Of a stretch of DNA of 64,000 nt, positions 1 to 8,380 are shown piece after piece; position 1 is the stretch's first letter; the number at the start of each line of letters is the position of its first letter. The position numbers and the translations under genes were made by a program. The notes beneath the pieces were generated by a model that did not search any database, had not been told where the DNA came from, and saw only the letters and a program-made list of their open reading frames with translations. The stretch is from an uncultured Pseudomonadota bacterium. GTDB taxonomy: Bacteria; Pseudomonadota; Alphaproteobacteria; RF32; CAG-239. Location: NCBI GenBank assembly GCA_902763535.1, contig CACWSG010000009.1, forward strand, positions 1-64,000. Direction: 5' to 3'.

Positions 1-64
1 TTTTAAGTCCTCCCGCAAGTCTTCCCAGACTTGCTCGTCTTTCCTTGTTTATGTTTGTTTATTT

Positions 65-104
65 GCCCCTAGAGGCTTCCTCCTGCCTCTAGGGGCTTTT
101 TTTT
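65..104 (+). terminator. Rho-independent terminator
   Basis: A 12-bp perfect stem (GCCCCTAGAGGC with its complement, 8-nt loop) is followed by eight T residues on the plus strand. It would end a rightward transcript entering from the left edge. A weaker 7-bp hairpin lies at 15-34. No gene is visible in bases 1-127. Confidence 0.85.
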
Positions 105-127
105 GTTGCATTTTCTTATTTATAGAT

Positions 128-172
128 TTTAAAATAAAAAAGAGCGTTGAGTCCTCAAAAGGCCAACGCTCT
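128..172 (-). terminator. Terminator of the leftward unknown gene and dcw transcript
   Basis: Arms at 141-149 and 164-172 form a 9-bp stem. On the minus strand it is followed by a T-rich tract (complement of 128-140). It lies 20 bases beyond the stop codon of the minus-strand gene ending at 193. Confidence 0.8.
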
Positions 173-192
173 AGGTTTTTTACTTTGTTTTT

Positions 193-657
193 TTAGACCG
201 ACATTAAGTCGGCAAAGGTTGGTGCCGATATTTTTTTGTTGACGGCAAACTTATTTTCCAACTCAGCAAGCAGGTCGCTGATGCCCAACTCCTCAGCCAC
301 CTCAAAGGTGGAATCGTGGAAGGTCGGACCTTCAGGGCACTCGCGAAGGTATTCTTCGAGAGTTACCGCGTCGTCAGCAAAAAGGCGGACGAAAGAGGCC
401 TCGTTTTCCTCCGACAAGGAGCAACCTATACAGATTTTTTTAATTAGCTCCTTGTTGTCGCCGTATTTTTTAAAGGCTTTGGCGACGAACTGGGCGCAGG
501 GACGCCGCAGTTTCAAATAGAGATCACAGAGGACCTCGTTGCCTGTCTCTAATAAAATGCATTGAGCCTTAGGCGATAAGGCATAATTTTTAATGGCCTT
601 GGTCAAGGTTTCAATGTTTCCGCTTTTGATGAGAGCAATTTCTTCTTCTTTTTTCAT
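193..657 (-). CDS. Unknown HEAT-like small protein
   Basis: A protein of about 154 residues, probably all-helical, with no signal peptide or membrane segment. I do not recognise a named family. The regular alternation of short amphipathic helices (ALIKSGN near the start, then KAFKKYGDNKELIKKI) resembles HEAT or ankyrin-like helical repeats. I chose the ATG at 657 because the upstream in-frame start is a GTG at 696 without a clear ribosome site; both remain possible. It lies downstream of ftsI, where murE or murF would be expected in a standard dcw cluster. It has its own promoter at 723-751 and a terminator at 128-172, so it is probably an independent transcript. Function unknown. Confidence 0.7.
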   Translation of the reverse strand: MKKEEEIALIKSGNIETLTKAIKNYALSPKAQCILLETGNEVLCDLYLKLRRPCAQFVAKAFKKYGDNKELIKKICIGCSLSEENEASFVRLFADDAVTLEEYLRECPEGPTFHDSTFEVAEELGISDLLAELENKFAVNKKISAPTFADLMSV

Positions 658-722
658 TTCTTTATTTTTTTTGTTAATACTCAATAATATTTCCACTCAC
701 AATAATCAATTTCACTGCACAA

Positions 723-751
723 AATATATCACATTTTTGCGAGTCGCACAA
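723..751 (-). promoter_or_regulatory. Promoter of the unknown gene at 193-657
   Basis: Read on the minus strand: -35 TTGTGC (746-751), 17-base spacer, -10 TATATT (723-728). A second TTGACA-like hexamer lies just upstream, near 758-763. Confidence 0.5.
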
Positions 752-777
752 GTGTTTTTTGTCAATTTTTGCAAAAT

Positions 778-2523
778 TTATCGTTCAAATGAAGCTTCAA
801 TTATTTTTTGAGAGATTTTTTCTTCCAAATCGGCATTAGCCGGAACTCCCAACTGCGGAGCCGTTGCGGCAATTATTTCACCGGCTGCCGGCACAGCGTT
901 CCAACCGGCTTCGGTATGCCCAAAAGTTTCTTTCAATGATTTCGGATCATCTAACATTACAACCAACACATATTTGGGATCGGACATTGGAAAGGCTGAG
1001 GCAAAAGTTGTGCGGACATGTTTGGCGATATAGCGTCCATGTTCATCTTGTTTGTTAGCGGTACCGGTTTTTCCGCCCACCTCATATCCCAACACATTGG
1101 CATTGCGTCCGGAGCCGTCGGTTACCACAGCTCGCAACAATTTGCGCATTTGTTTTGAGGTGTTATCAGACATAACCCGAACCGATTTATCCGGAGAGTA
1201 TTTTCCATTCAATACAGTCGGAGTGTTATAAAGTCCTCCGTTAACAATAGCAGCCAATCCTGCTGCAATATGCAAAGGAGACACAGCCAAACCATAGCCA
1301 TAGCCGATGGTTGCCACCGCCGAGGCATCAGATTTCCATTTTTGCTCTTTCATTACCAAAGGTTTGGCTGTTTCGACCAGCTCCATTTTTATGGTTTCGA
1401 GCATTTTTAGCCTTTTCAAAAAATTATATTGTTCGGCAAAACCGGCCTGCAATGCCATACGAGCCGAGCCGACATTGGAAGAATGTACCAAAATTTCTCT
1501 GACATTCAAAGGACGCCCCTGACCATGAAATTCTTTGATAATGCGTGATTTAATTTTTAAAGGATTAACCGTATCAAAAACTTCGTTAATTTTGACTTTT
1601 CCCGAATCTAATGCCATCGCAGTGTTAAAAACTTTCAAGACTGAGCCCGGTTCGTAAATACGAGTAGTTGCCTGATTAAAAGTTGCATCGGCATCTTTAA
1701 TATCATTGGGGTCAAAATCAGGCAGGGAAACCATCGCCACAATTTCGGCAGTGTTGGCATTCATCAGAATAGCGGTTGCCGCCATAGCCGAAAATTTTTT
1801 TTGATATTTTTGCAAAATGTTGCGCACAGTATCTTGCACACCTACATCTATTGATAAACGCACCGGAATATCTGAGGAAGTTATGCGCGAATTCAATCCT
1901 AATTCCAAACCGGAAGTTCCGTTGTTATCAACATCAACTGTGCCGATTATATGTCCGACCAAGTTTTTGTGCGGATAAACGCGTTTTTCATTATCTCTGA
2001 ATTCCAGTCCGGGATTGCCGATGGCCATAATTTTTGATTGCTGATTCGGGGTAAGGTTGCGCCTGATGGTATAATAGCCGCGTCCGCTTTTCAGTTTTTT
2101 GTAGGTGTCATCAAAACGATTTTTTAAATCGGGAAAAATTTCTATCAGTTTGAGAGTGGTTGCTTTGGGTTTTAAGATTTTTTTGGCATTGGCATCCAAG
2201 TCTTGAGTCGGCAGTGAAGTTGCAACAATGGTGCCATTGCGATCAACAATATCGGCTCGATGAATGGTTCCGATAATCTGATTGTTTTCAAAAGGGGGAA
2301 TATCGTTCCAATTTGACAGAACGCAAACATCTAACAAACGCATTGCCACAATGCTATAAACCAGCACAAAACCGGCGATGCCTAAAAAAATGCGCGAACG
2401 CGAGGTTGACTTGGGCGAATTTTCGCCATCGTTCCAACCCTTAAATATATCTCCTTTGGCAATATCTATTTCTTCACCGGGAAGATACAGTTTACCTGTT
2501 TTCTGCGCATCTGATTTCTTCAT
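778..2523 (-). CDS. ftsI: Peptidoglycan transpeptidase FtsI (PBP3)
   Basis: Septal D,D-transpeptidase that cross-links peptidoglycan at the division site. One membrane helix lies near residues 45-64, followed by a periplasmic dimerisation domain and the penicillin-binding domain. All three catalytic motifs are visible: S294-V-L-K297 (active-site serine and lysine), S348-S-N350, and K485-T-G487. The length of 581 residues is normal for the family. It follows ftsL by 15 bases in the order mraZ-rsmH-ftsL-ftsI. The usual next genes (murE, murF, mraY) are absent downstream; murF lies about 23 kb away. The N-terminal cytoplasmic tail of about 44 residues is on the long side. Confidence 0.96.
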   Translation of the reverse strand: MKKSDAQKTGKLYLPGEEIDIAKGDIFKGWNDGENSPKSTSRSRIFLGIAGFVLVYSIVAMRLLDVCVLSNWNDIPPFENNQIIGTIHRADIVDRNGTIVATSLPTQDLDANAKKILKPKATTLKLIEIFPDLKNRFDDTYKKLKSGRGYYTIRRNLTPNQQSKIMAIGNPGLEFRDNEKRVYPHKNLVGHIIGTVDVDNNGTSGLELGLNSRITSSDIPVRLSIDVGVQDTVRNILQKYQKKFSAMAATAILMNANTAEIVAMVSLPDFDPNDIKDADATFNQATTRIYEPGSVLKVFNTAMALDSGKVKINEVFDTVNPLKIKSRIIKEFHGQGRPLNVREILVHSSNVGSARMALQAGFAEQYNFLKRLKMLETIKMELVETAKPLVMKEQKWKSDASAVATIGYGYGLAVSPLHIAAGLAAIVNGGLYNTPTVLNGKYSPDKSVRVMSDNTSKQMRKLLRAVVTDGSGRNANVLGYEVGGKTGTANKQDEHGRYIAKHVRTTFASAFPMSDPKYVLVVMLDDPKSLKETFGHTEAGWNAVPAAGEIIAATAPQLGVPANADLEEKISQKIIEASFER

Positions 2524-2538
2524 TTTTTCTTATAAAGT

Positions 2539-2916
2539 TTATCTTAAATTATTGGCCATTTTTTTCAAATCGCGATTGTTTTGCGCCCAAGCGGCAATAT
2601 TTTTGCGCGCGTTAGACTTTTTATCATCCGATTCGTAATTAAATGGTAACGCAGAATAGTTAATAATTTGTTCCCCTTTTACCGAATTTAGGTTGGTATG
2701 TGAAGAAGCCAAATTGCGCAAGCGTCCGGGATTGTTCAATTTTGCCCATTCGGCATTGAGAACATGAATTTCTTCTTTGTCGGTTTGGATACTCATGTTT
2801 ATGTCATTGAGTTCCTTTTCCAAGCGATACACCGAGTTTTTGAGATAACTTGATGCAGCGATAGTAAAGAACACTACACTAAATACCAAAACATAAATTG
2901 TAACTTTGTTGTTCAT
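2539..2916 (-). CDS. ftsL: Cell division protein FtsL
   Basis: Small bitopic divisome protein that, with FtsB and FtsQ, activates FtsWI. The sequence shows a short cytoplasmic start, a membrane helix at about residues 5-22, and a coiled-coil stretch (residues 30-60). It ends with the alphaproteobacterial pattern in which LNNPGRLRNLA marks the end of the coil. The start at 2916 has AAGGAG about 10 bases upstream. Sequence conservation in FtsL is low, so the call rests on architecture plus position between rsmH and ftsI. The 125-residue length is normal. Confidence 0.88.
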   Translation of the reverse strand: MNNKVTIYVLVFSVVFFTIAASSYLKNSVYRLEKELNDINMSIQTDKEEIHVLNAEWAKLNNPGRLRNLASSHTNLNSVKGEQIINYSALPFNYESDDKKSNARKNIAAWAQNNRDLKKMANNLR

Positions 2917-2951
2917 AGACTTAAAACTCCTTTTACTGTTGAGTTTAAGGG

Positions 2952-3872
2952 TTAGTGTTTTATGGCATAACGCAGCTTTGCCGAACGCGAGCGAGCATTT
3001 TCTGCCAGCTCATTCTCAGATGGCAGAATTGCTTTTGACGCGAAAGCAAAGGTTGCGTCGGTTGATGTTGTTTCACCAAGCTTATAACGTGATGTGTGAA
3101 CACGTTTTTCACTGTTGGTTTTGAAAAAAGTTTTGACAATGCGATCTTCCAGTGAGTGAAAATCTACCACCACCAAACGACCTTTGGGGTTTAGGCAGGA
3201 TGTAGCTTTTGCCAAACCTTTTTCCAGTTCGCCCAGTTCATCATTAACTTTAATGCGCAAGGCCTGAAAACTTCTGGTAGCAGGGTTAATCGATTGGTGA
3301 TTACCTCTGCCCAAAACGGCATAAATAATATCCGCCAATTCTATCGTTGTAGCAATCGGCTTTATTTTGCGAGATTCAACAATTTTGTGCGCAATTTGGC
3401 GCGATTTTTTTTCTTCACCATATTGATAAAGAATATCGGCCAATTCCTGCTCACTTAAATTATTGACCAAGTCGGCGGCGGTTAAACCGCTTTGGCTCAT
3501 CCGCATATCAAGGGGAGCATCTTTGGTAAAAGAAAAGCCTCTTTTTCCTTCATCTAACTGCATTGACGATACCCCGATATCAAACACGGCACCATCAATG
3601 TTTTCTTCCACCAGTTTATCAAAATCGCCGAAACATCCTTGGCGAAAATCAAAACGCGCGCCGAATTTTTGTTTCAACTCACCGGCGCGCTCCAAAACTG
3701 TCCCATCACGATCAAGTGCAATCAATTTGCAATCGGCAGCTTCTAATATCGCCTCGGAATAACCGCCGTTGCCAAAAGTAGCATCAACATAAATCTCACC
3801 ATCTTTGGGAGCTAAGGCTTGCAAAACCTCATTCAACATAACCGGATAATGTTTTTGATAATTTTCATTCAT
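2952..3872 (-). CDS. rsmH: 16S rRNA m4C1402 methyltransferase RsmH
   Basis: SAM-dependent methyltransferase that N4-methylates C1402 of 16S rRNA (MraW). The N-terminal HYPVML motif, the SAM-binding DATFGNGGYS loop and the FDIGVSSMQLD motif are present, as is the VVDFHSLEDR signature. The length of 306 residues matches the family. Its ATG overlaps the mraZ stop by one base (TGATG), so translation is likely coupled. It is the second gene of the dcw transcript. Confidence 0.97.
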   Translation of the reverse strand: MNENYQKHYPVMLNEVLQALAPKDGEIYVDATFGNGGYSEAILEAADCKLIALDRDGTVLERAGELKQKFGARFDFRQGCFGDFDKLVEENIDGAVFDIGVSSMQLDEGKRGFSFTKDAPLDMRMSQSGLTAADLVNNLSEQELADILYQYGEEKKSRQIAHKIVESRKIKPIATTIELADIIYAVLGRGNHQSINPATRSFQALRIKVNDELGELEKGLAKATSCLNPKGRLVVVDFHSLEDRIVKTFFKTNSEKRVHTSRYKLGETTSTDATFAFASKAILPSENELAENARSRSAKLRYAIKH

Positions 3873-4333
3873 CAGGCATTATCCTTTTTTATGACAGGGC
3901 GGGTTTTAAGCAATTTTTCTCTGACGCGTTGCTCTTCTTTGGCCCAATTTTGCGGATTCCAAATCTGAAATTTGCGTCCCTTGCCGACAAACACCGCCGA
4001 ATCAGTTATCTGAGCGTGTTTAAGTAGTTTTTCTGACAGCATAATACGACCGGTGGAATCGAAAGGATAGCGCTTAGCATCACCGAAAATCAGGTTGGAG
4101 ATGTCATCTTGTTCTTCCGAGAAAAAGTCGAGAGAGTTTTCCATCTCATTTGCCAGTTTTTCCAACATATCCTCCAAGCAGCCTTCAATGCAGGGGTTGG
4201 ACAAACTGCGATAACATACAATTTCAGCTTCCGAGTCTTTGACAATCGCGCGCCAATCTGCGGGTAATGAAACCCTGCCTTTGGCATCAACTTTATTTTC
4301 AGTAGTGTCTAAAAATAAAAATGTTTTACGCAA
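3872..4333 (-). CDS. mraZ: Transcriptional regulator MraZ
   Basis: AbrB-fold DNA-binding protein that autoregulates the dcw operon and forms ring-shaped oligomers. The pattern VDAKGRVSLPADWR near residue 17 and the second half-motif DSTGRIMLSEKLLKHA are the duplicated MraZ signature. Length is 153 residues. It is the first gene of the leftward operon and overlaps rsmH by one base. A set of phased TGGGA boxes covers its promoter (4383-4437), as expected for autorepression. Confidence 0.96.
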   Translation of the reverse strand: MRKTFLFLDTTENKVDAKGRVSLPADWRAIVKDSEAEIVCYRSLSNPCIEGCLEDMLEKLANEMENSLDFFSEEQDDISNLIFGDAKRYPFDSTGRIMLSEKLLKHAQITDSAVFVGKGRKFQIWNPQNWAKEEQRVREKLLKTRPVIKKDNA

Positions 4334-4373
4334 TTTTTAACCCTTTGCCCTTAATCTTTGCAATTATGATTAT

Positions 4374-4402
4374 GGTATATCATGGGATTTTATGGGAATC
4401 AA
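4374..4402 (-). promoter_or_regulatory. mraZ promoter
   Basis: On the minus strand: -35 TTGATT (4397-4402), 17-base spacer, -10 TATACC (4374-4379), placing the start site about 35 bases before the mraZ ATG. Two MraZ boxes fall inside the spacer and -35 element. Confidence 0.6.
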
Positions 4403-4437
4403 TGGGAATTTTTAGTATTTTGTTAACTGTTCTGGGA
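4383..4437. promoter_or_regulatory. MraZ operator: phased TGGGA boxes
   Basis: TGGGA occurs at 4383-4387, 4393-4397 and 4403-4407, each separated by exactly five bases, and again at 4433-4437, exactly three more 10-bp turns away. E. coli MraZ is known to bind TGGGN direct repeats with 5-base spacers. The repeats read on the plus strand, opposite to mraZ transcription, and overlap the -35/spacer region, which suggests repression by occlusion. Confidence 0.8.
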
Positions 4438-4558
4438 ATGTTCTGTTGTTGTTTTGCTGTATATTAAGGAAACAGCCAGTTAGCAAAAATAAAATTTTTG
4501 TGTAAATAATTCACAATATGTTTTTAACTCGTATAAAAGTTCTAAAATTGCCATAACC

Positions 4559-4600
4559 ACTCCGATTTTAATTATTATGTAGTTGCTGTTTTATCGGAGT
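4559..4600. other. Inverted repeat in the mraZ-rnpB intergenic region
   Basis: ACTCCGAT (4559-4566) and ATCGGAGT (4593-4600) form an 8-bp perfect inverted repeat with a 26-base loop. The region 4334-4686 otherwise holds the mraZ promoter and operator and the rnpB promoter; no gene is seen. The role of the repeat is unknown. Confidence 0.35.
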
Positions 4601-4641
4601 CGGTCTGGTGCTTTTTTTGTTGATGTCAGTAATTATCCCTC

Positions 4642-4670
4642 TTGCAATCTTATCATAAAACCTCTACAAT
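4642..4670 (+). promoter_or_regulatory. RNase P RNA promoter
   Basis: -35 TTGCAA (4642-4647), 17-base spacer, -10 TACAAT (4665-4670). The predicted start is near 4677, about 10 bases before the 5' arm of helix P1. Confidence 0.65.
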
Positions 4671-4686
4671 CCTTTTCTGGTCATTT

Positions 4687-5074
4687 GAGATAATCGGACA
4701 GCCGCGCATTGGCTTGACTAATGTGAGGAAAGTCCGGGCATCAGGGAAACACGGCACCGGATAACGTCCGGCTGGGGAAACCCAAGGGAAAGTGCCACAG
4801 AAAACAACCGCCCGTCTATATGTCGGGTAAGGATGAAAAGGCGAGGTAAGAGCTCACCGCGCTTTTGGTAACAAAGGCGGCATCGGTAAACCCTGTCGGA
4901 TGCAAGACCAAGTTAGGGGCGTCAAGGTGTCGTTTATGACAAACCGGACGATACGGAGCGTTTCTCCTCCACTCCAGAGGTAGGTCGCGTTGAGCCGCGC
5001 AGTAATGTGTCGGTCAAGATTAATGGCTGTCGGTCTCTTTCAGAGATTACAGAACCCGGCTTACAGATTGTCTC
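4687..5074 (+). ncRNA. rnpB: RNase P RNA (type A)
   Basis: Catalytic RNA of RNase P, which removes tRNA 5' leaders. The universally conserved GAGGAAAGTCCGGGC (4725-4739, P4 5' side) and AGAACCCGGCTTACAG (5051-5066, 3' side) are both present. The ends are set by the P1 helix: 4687-4695 pairs completely with 5066-5074, with one G-U pair. The length of about 388 is normal for type A. It is divergent from mraZ and lies 37 bases upstream of lpxC, so read-through into lpxC is possible; no terminator is visible between them. Confidence 0.96.
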
Positions 5075-5111
5075 GATTGACAAAGGTTTGAAAATTATAA
5101 AAGGGATTTGT

Positions 5112-5966
5112 ATGCAACATACTATTGCCAAATCAGTTGAGTTTAACGGGGTAGGGCTTCATTCCGGTGTTGCTGTAAAGCTTGTGATTGAGCCGGCAGA
5201 TGCCGGTACCGGCATTGTTTTTGTGCGTTCTGATATTTCAGGCTTTGCTCCGCTTGCCGCTATTTATTCTAATGTGGTTGATACTCGCAATTGCACCTGC
5301 TTGGGCGATAAAAACGGTCAAATTATTTCAACAATTGAGCATCTGATGGCGGCTTTATCAGCTCTTAAAATTGACAATGCTTTAGTTAAGGTCAATGCTC
5401 CGGAGATGCCGATTTTGGACGGCGGAGCTTTACTTTTTTATAACGAGCTCAAAAAAGCCGGCTTAGCCGAGCAATCAGCACCGCGCCGCATTTTGAAGAT
5501 TGTGAAAAAAGTCGAGTTTCACGATGATAAAGGCAATCATGTTACCTTGGAGCCGAGCGAGCAGTTCCATGTCCACTTTACTATTGATTTTCCTTCTCCC
5601 GTTGTCGGTCATCAGGAGTTTGATGGCGCAATCAATGAGGATATTTTCTTTTCCCAAATTGCTCCCTGTCGCACTTTTTGTGAAAAATCGCAAATTGATT
5701 ATCTGCGCTCCATCGGCTTGATTAAAGGCGGAAGCCTAGATAATGCGGTTGTTTTGGATGGCGACAAAATCCTCAATCCTGACGGCTTTAGGGTGAAAAA
5801 TGAATGTGTCAATCACAAGGTGCTCGATGCCATCGGTGATATGGCGACTTGCGGTTTTGCCATTAAAGGCAAACTAACCGCTTATCATTCGGGACATTTT
5901 CACAATAATCAAATTTTACAAGTTTTATTTGCTAATAGTTCTAACTACACAATAGAGGAAGAATAA
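5112..5966 (+). CDS. lpxC: UDP-3-O-acyl-GlcNAc deacetylase LpxC
   Basis: Zinc deacetylase catalysing the committed step of lipid A synthesis in the cytoplasm. The zinc ligands H77 (in TIEHLMAA), H235 and D239 (in NHKVLDAIGD) and the catalytic H262 (YHSGHFHNN) are all visible. Length is 284 residues, slightly short of the usual 300. I chose the ATG at 5112, preceded by AAGGGA. An earlier in-frame start at 5007 would lie inside the RNase P RNA and add 35 unrelated residues. It is followed by bamD after two bases. Confidence 0.97.
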   Translation: MQHTIAKSVEFNGVGLHSGVAVKLVIEPADAGTGIVFVRSDISGFAPLAAIYSNVVDTRNCTCLGDKNGQIISTIEHLMAALSALKIDNALVKVNAPEMPILDGGALLFYNELKKAGLAEQSAPRRILKIVKKVEFHDDKGNHVTLEPSEQFHVHFTIDFPSPVVGHQEFDGAINEDIFFSQIAPCRTFCEKSQIDYLRSIGLIKGGSLDNAVVLDGDKILNPDGFRVKNECVNHKVLDAIGDMATCGFAIKGKLTAYHSGHFHNNQILQVLFANSSNYTIEEE

Positions 5967-5968
5967 TT

Positions 5969-6691
5969 ATGAAAAAAATCGCTTTAGGTCTGTTGTTTTT
6001 AATATCGGCTTGTGCTTCAACTCCCGATACGGGCAATATGAGCGCAGAAGAGCTTTATAATTTGGGTTATGACCAAATGCAAGATACCGCTTGGGCAAAA
6101 GCCGCCGCAACTTTTGAAAAATTGGAGCTGGAACATCCTTACTCAGCTTGGGCTACCAAATCCAAATTGATGAGTGCCTATGCTTATTATCGTGATGAAA
6201 AATATGATGATGCGGTAATTGCTTTGGATAGATTTATTCACTATCACCCTGGCAACAAAGATGCTGCCTATGCTTATTATATGCGCGGATTGTGCTATTA
6301 TGACCAAATTGTCGGCGCACAAAAAGATCAAGACAACACTGCTAAGGCCAAAGAAGCTTTTGAACAATTATTGGCTCGCTTCCCTCAAACCGAATATGCC
6401 GACGATGCACGCGCCAAAATGAATTTGATTCAAGATCACTTAGCGGGTCAGGAAATGGATGTCGGTCGTTTTTATCTCAAACAAAAAAACTATCTGTCGG
6501 CCTTGAATCGCTTTTCAGCGGTGGTCAAAGATTATCAAACAACTCCGCAAATCGAAGAAGCGCTCTATCGCTTGGTTGAGATTTATACCATTTTGGGCTT
6601 AAAAGAGGATGCCGCCAAACCGCTCAAGGTTTTGGCTGTTAACTATCCTGACAGCACTTGGTATAAAAAGGCAGTTGATTTAACAAAGTAA
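5969..6691 (+). CDS. bamD: Outer membrane assembly lipoprotein BamD
   Basis: Component of the BAM complex that inserts beta-barrel proteins into the outer membrane. A lipoprotein signal ends at C15 (LISAC), followed by TPR-like repeats (AEELYNLGYDQMQ, then KAAATFEKLELEHPYSAWA), typical of BamD/ComL. Length is 240 residues. It lies directly after lpxC and before recN, an order common in alphaproteobacteria. The ribosome site is GAGGAAG. Confidence 0.95.
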   Translation: MKKIALGLLFLISACASTPDTGNMSAEELYNLGYDQMQDTAWAKAAATFEKLELEHPYSAWATKSKLMSAYAYYRDEKYDDAVIALDRFIHYHPGNKDAAYAYYMRGLCYYDQIVGAQKDQDNTAKAKEAFEQLLARFPQTEYADDARAKMNLIQDHLAGQEMDVGRFYLKQKNYLSALNRFSAVVKDYQTTPQIEEALYRLVEIYTILGLKEDAAKPLKVLAVNYPDSTWYKKAVDLTK

Positions 6692-6697
6692 CGAGCT

Positions 6698-8356
6698 ATG
6701 CTGCAATCGCTTCACATCAATAATGTTGTCTTAATTGATGAATTGGATTTGGACTTTGCCCAAGGTTTTGGCGTTTTAACCGGCGAAACCGGAGCTGGCA
6801 AGTCCATACTTCTTGATTCTCTTGGCTTGGTGTTGGGGCGTCGTGCCGAAACTTCACTTATTCGCAAAGGAGCCGACAAACTTTCGGTAACCGCAACTTT
6901 TACCAACATCGACAATCCCGAATTGATGGCACTGTTGAGCGAAAACGAGTTGGAGCAATCACCTGAAATAATGATAAAACGCACGCTCAACACTTCAGGA
7001 GTTGGCAAAATATTTTTTAATGACCAGCCGATATCTGCCAAATTGCTCAAAGAAATCGGTAAATATCTGGTCGAAATCCATGGGCAATTTGATAATCAAG
7101 GCTTGCTCAATCCGACCAATCATCGCAGTATTTTAGATGCTTTCGGCGGTTTGGATAAACAGGTTAATGCTTGCAAAGATGCTTATAAAGCCTACCAAGC
7201 GGCCAAGAAAAAACGCGCCGAATTTGAAAATAACATCGCTAAAGCCAAAGAAGATGAAGAAAACCTTATTCATTGGGTAAAGGAATTGAAGCAGGTTGCT
7301 CCGCGTTCCGGTGAAATGGATGAATTGCAAGCTCGCCGCCAAGAATTGATGCACGCGGAAAAAATCATCGAAAACCTTAACTATGCTTATTCTTCGCTGC
7401 AATCAGCTGATGTGGCGTCAGCTCTGCGCTCGGCTCAAGCCGGCATCGATAAGGCCAATAATTTGGTTAATGATAAATATGCTTCTATTTACGAGGCTTT
7501 GGATGCCGCTTTGGTACAGGTCAATGAGGCGATTGAAGAAATCGAAAATGCCTCCGCAGATATCTCGCTGAATGCCAACGAACAGGAAAGTATTGATAGC
7601 AGAATTTTTGCTCTTAAAGATTTGGCACGCAAGCATGGCTGCGATGTTGATGCCTTACCGGAGGTTTTGCTTGCATTTAAGGAAAAGTTGAATGCCATTA
7701 CTTTGGGCGAAGACGGTTTGAGCGAATTGCGCAGCGAAGAACAACAAAAACGTCTGGCTTATATTGAAGCGGCTAATCTTTTGCACCAAAGCCGTGTGGC
7801 AGCAGCTCAAAAGTTAGACGCTCATGTGATGTCCGAATTGCCGCCCTTAAAAATGGAAAAAGCCAAGTTTATTACCGAAATCAAATCGCAAGATGAAGCT
7901 CATTGGTCAGAAAATGGTGCTGATGAAGTTTGTTTTACCGTATCTACCAACCCCAATTCTCCGCAAGGTGCACTGAACAAAATCGCCTCCGGCGGTGAGT
8001 TGGCGCGTTTTATGTTAGCTCTCAAAGTTAATTTGGTGCAAAATTCTTCTCTAGCTACCATGATTTTTGATGAGGTTGATGCCGGAATCGGCGGCGCAAC
8101 CGCTCGAGCTGTCGGTGAAAGATTGGCGCGTTTGGGACAGAAAGTTCAAGTTTTGGTGGTAACTCATGCTCCACAGGTTGCTGCACTCGGCGATTATCAT
8201 TTAAAGGTTGAAAAAAACACTGTTTCTGATATAACCACCACCAGAGTTTATTTGCTTGACGAGGCAAGCCGCAAAGAGGAAATTGCTCGAATGCTTTCCG
8301 GTGAACATATCACCGATGAAGCGCGCGCCGCCGCCATGCAACTGATGAAAAAATAG
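6698..8356 (+). CDS. recN: DNA repair ATPase RecN
   Basis: SMC-like ATPase acting in recombinational repair of double-strand breaks. Walker A GETGAGKS lies at residues 29-36, then a long coiled coil (about 150-380). The ABC signature SGGELARFMLALK and Walker B MIFDEVDAGIGG follow near residues 429-465. Length is 552 residues, as expected. It starts six bases after bamD. In many alphaproteobacteria ligA follows recN; here gltX does, and ligA lies near 29-31 kb. Confidence 0.97.
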   Translation: MLQSLHINNVVLIDELDLDFAQGFGVLTGETGAGKSILLDSLGLVLGRRAETSLIRKGADKLSVTATFTNIDNPELMALLSENELEQSPEIMIKRTLNTSGVGKIFFNDQPISAKLLKEIGKYLVEIHGQFDNQGLLNPTNHRSILDAFGGLDKQVNACKDAYKAYQAAKKKRAEFENNIAKAKEDEENLIHWVKELKQVAPRSGEMDELQARRQELMHAEKIIENLNYAYSSLQSADVASALRSAQAGIDKANNLVNDKYASIYEALDAALVQVNEAIEEIENASADISLNANEQESIDSRIFALKDLARKHGCDVDALPEVLLAFKEKLNAITLGEDGLSELRSEEQQKRLAYIEAANLLHQSRVAAAQKLDAHVMSELPPLKMEKAKFITEIKSQDEAHWSENGADEVCFTVSTNPNSPQGALNKIASGGELARFMLALKVNLVQNSSLATMIFDEVDAGIGGATARAVGERLARLGQKVQVLVVTHAPQVAALGDYHLKVEKNTVSDITTTRVYLLDEASRKEEIARMLSGEHITDEARAAAMQLMKK

Positions 8357-8380
8357 TTTTTTAATAAGGACACAAATATT

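Noticed and set aside
5007..5111. In-frame N-terminal extension of LpxC
   Set aside because: It lies mostly inside the RNase P RNA 3' end and adds residues without family similarity; the ATG at 5112 has a ribosome site and the normal LpxC start.
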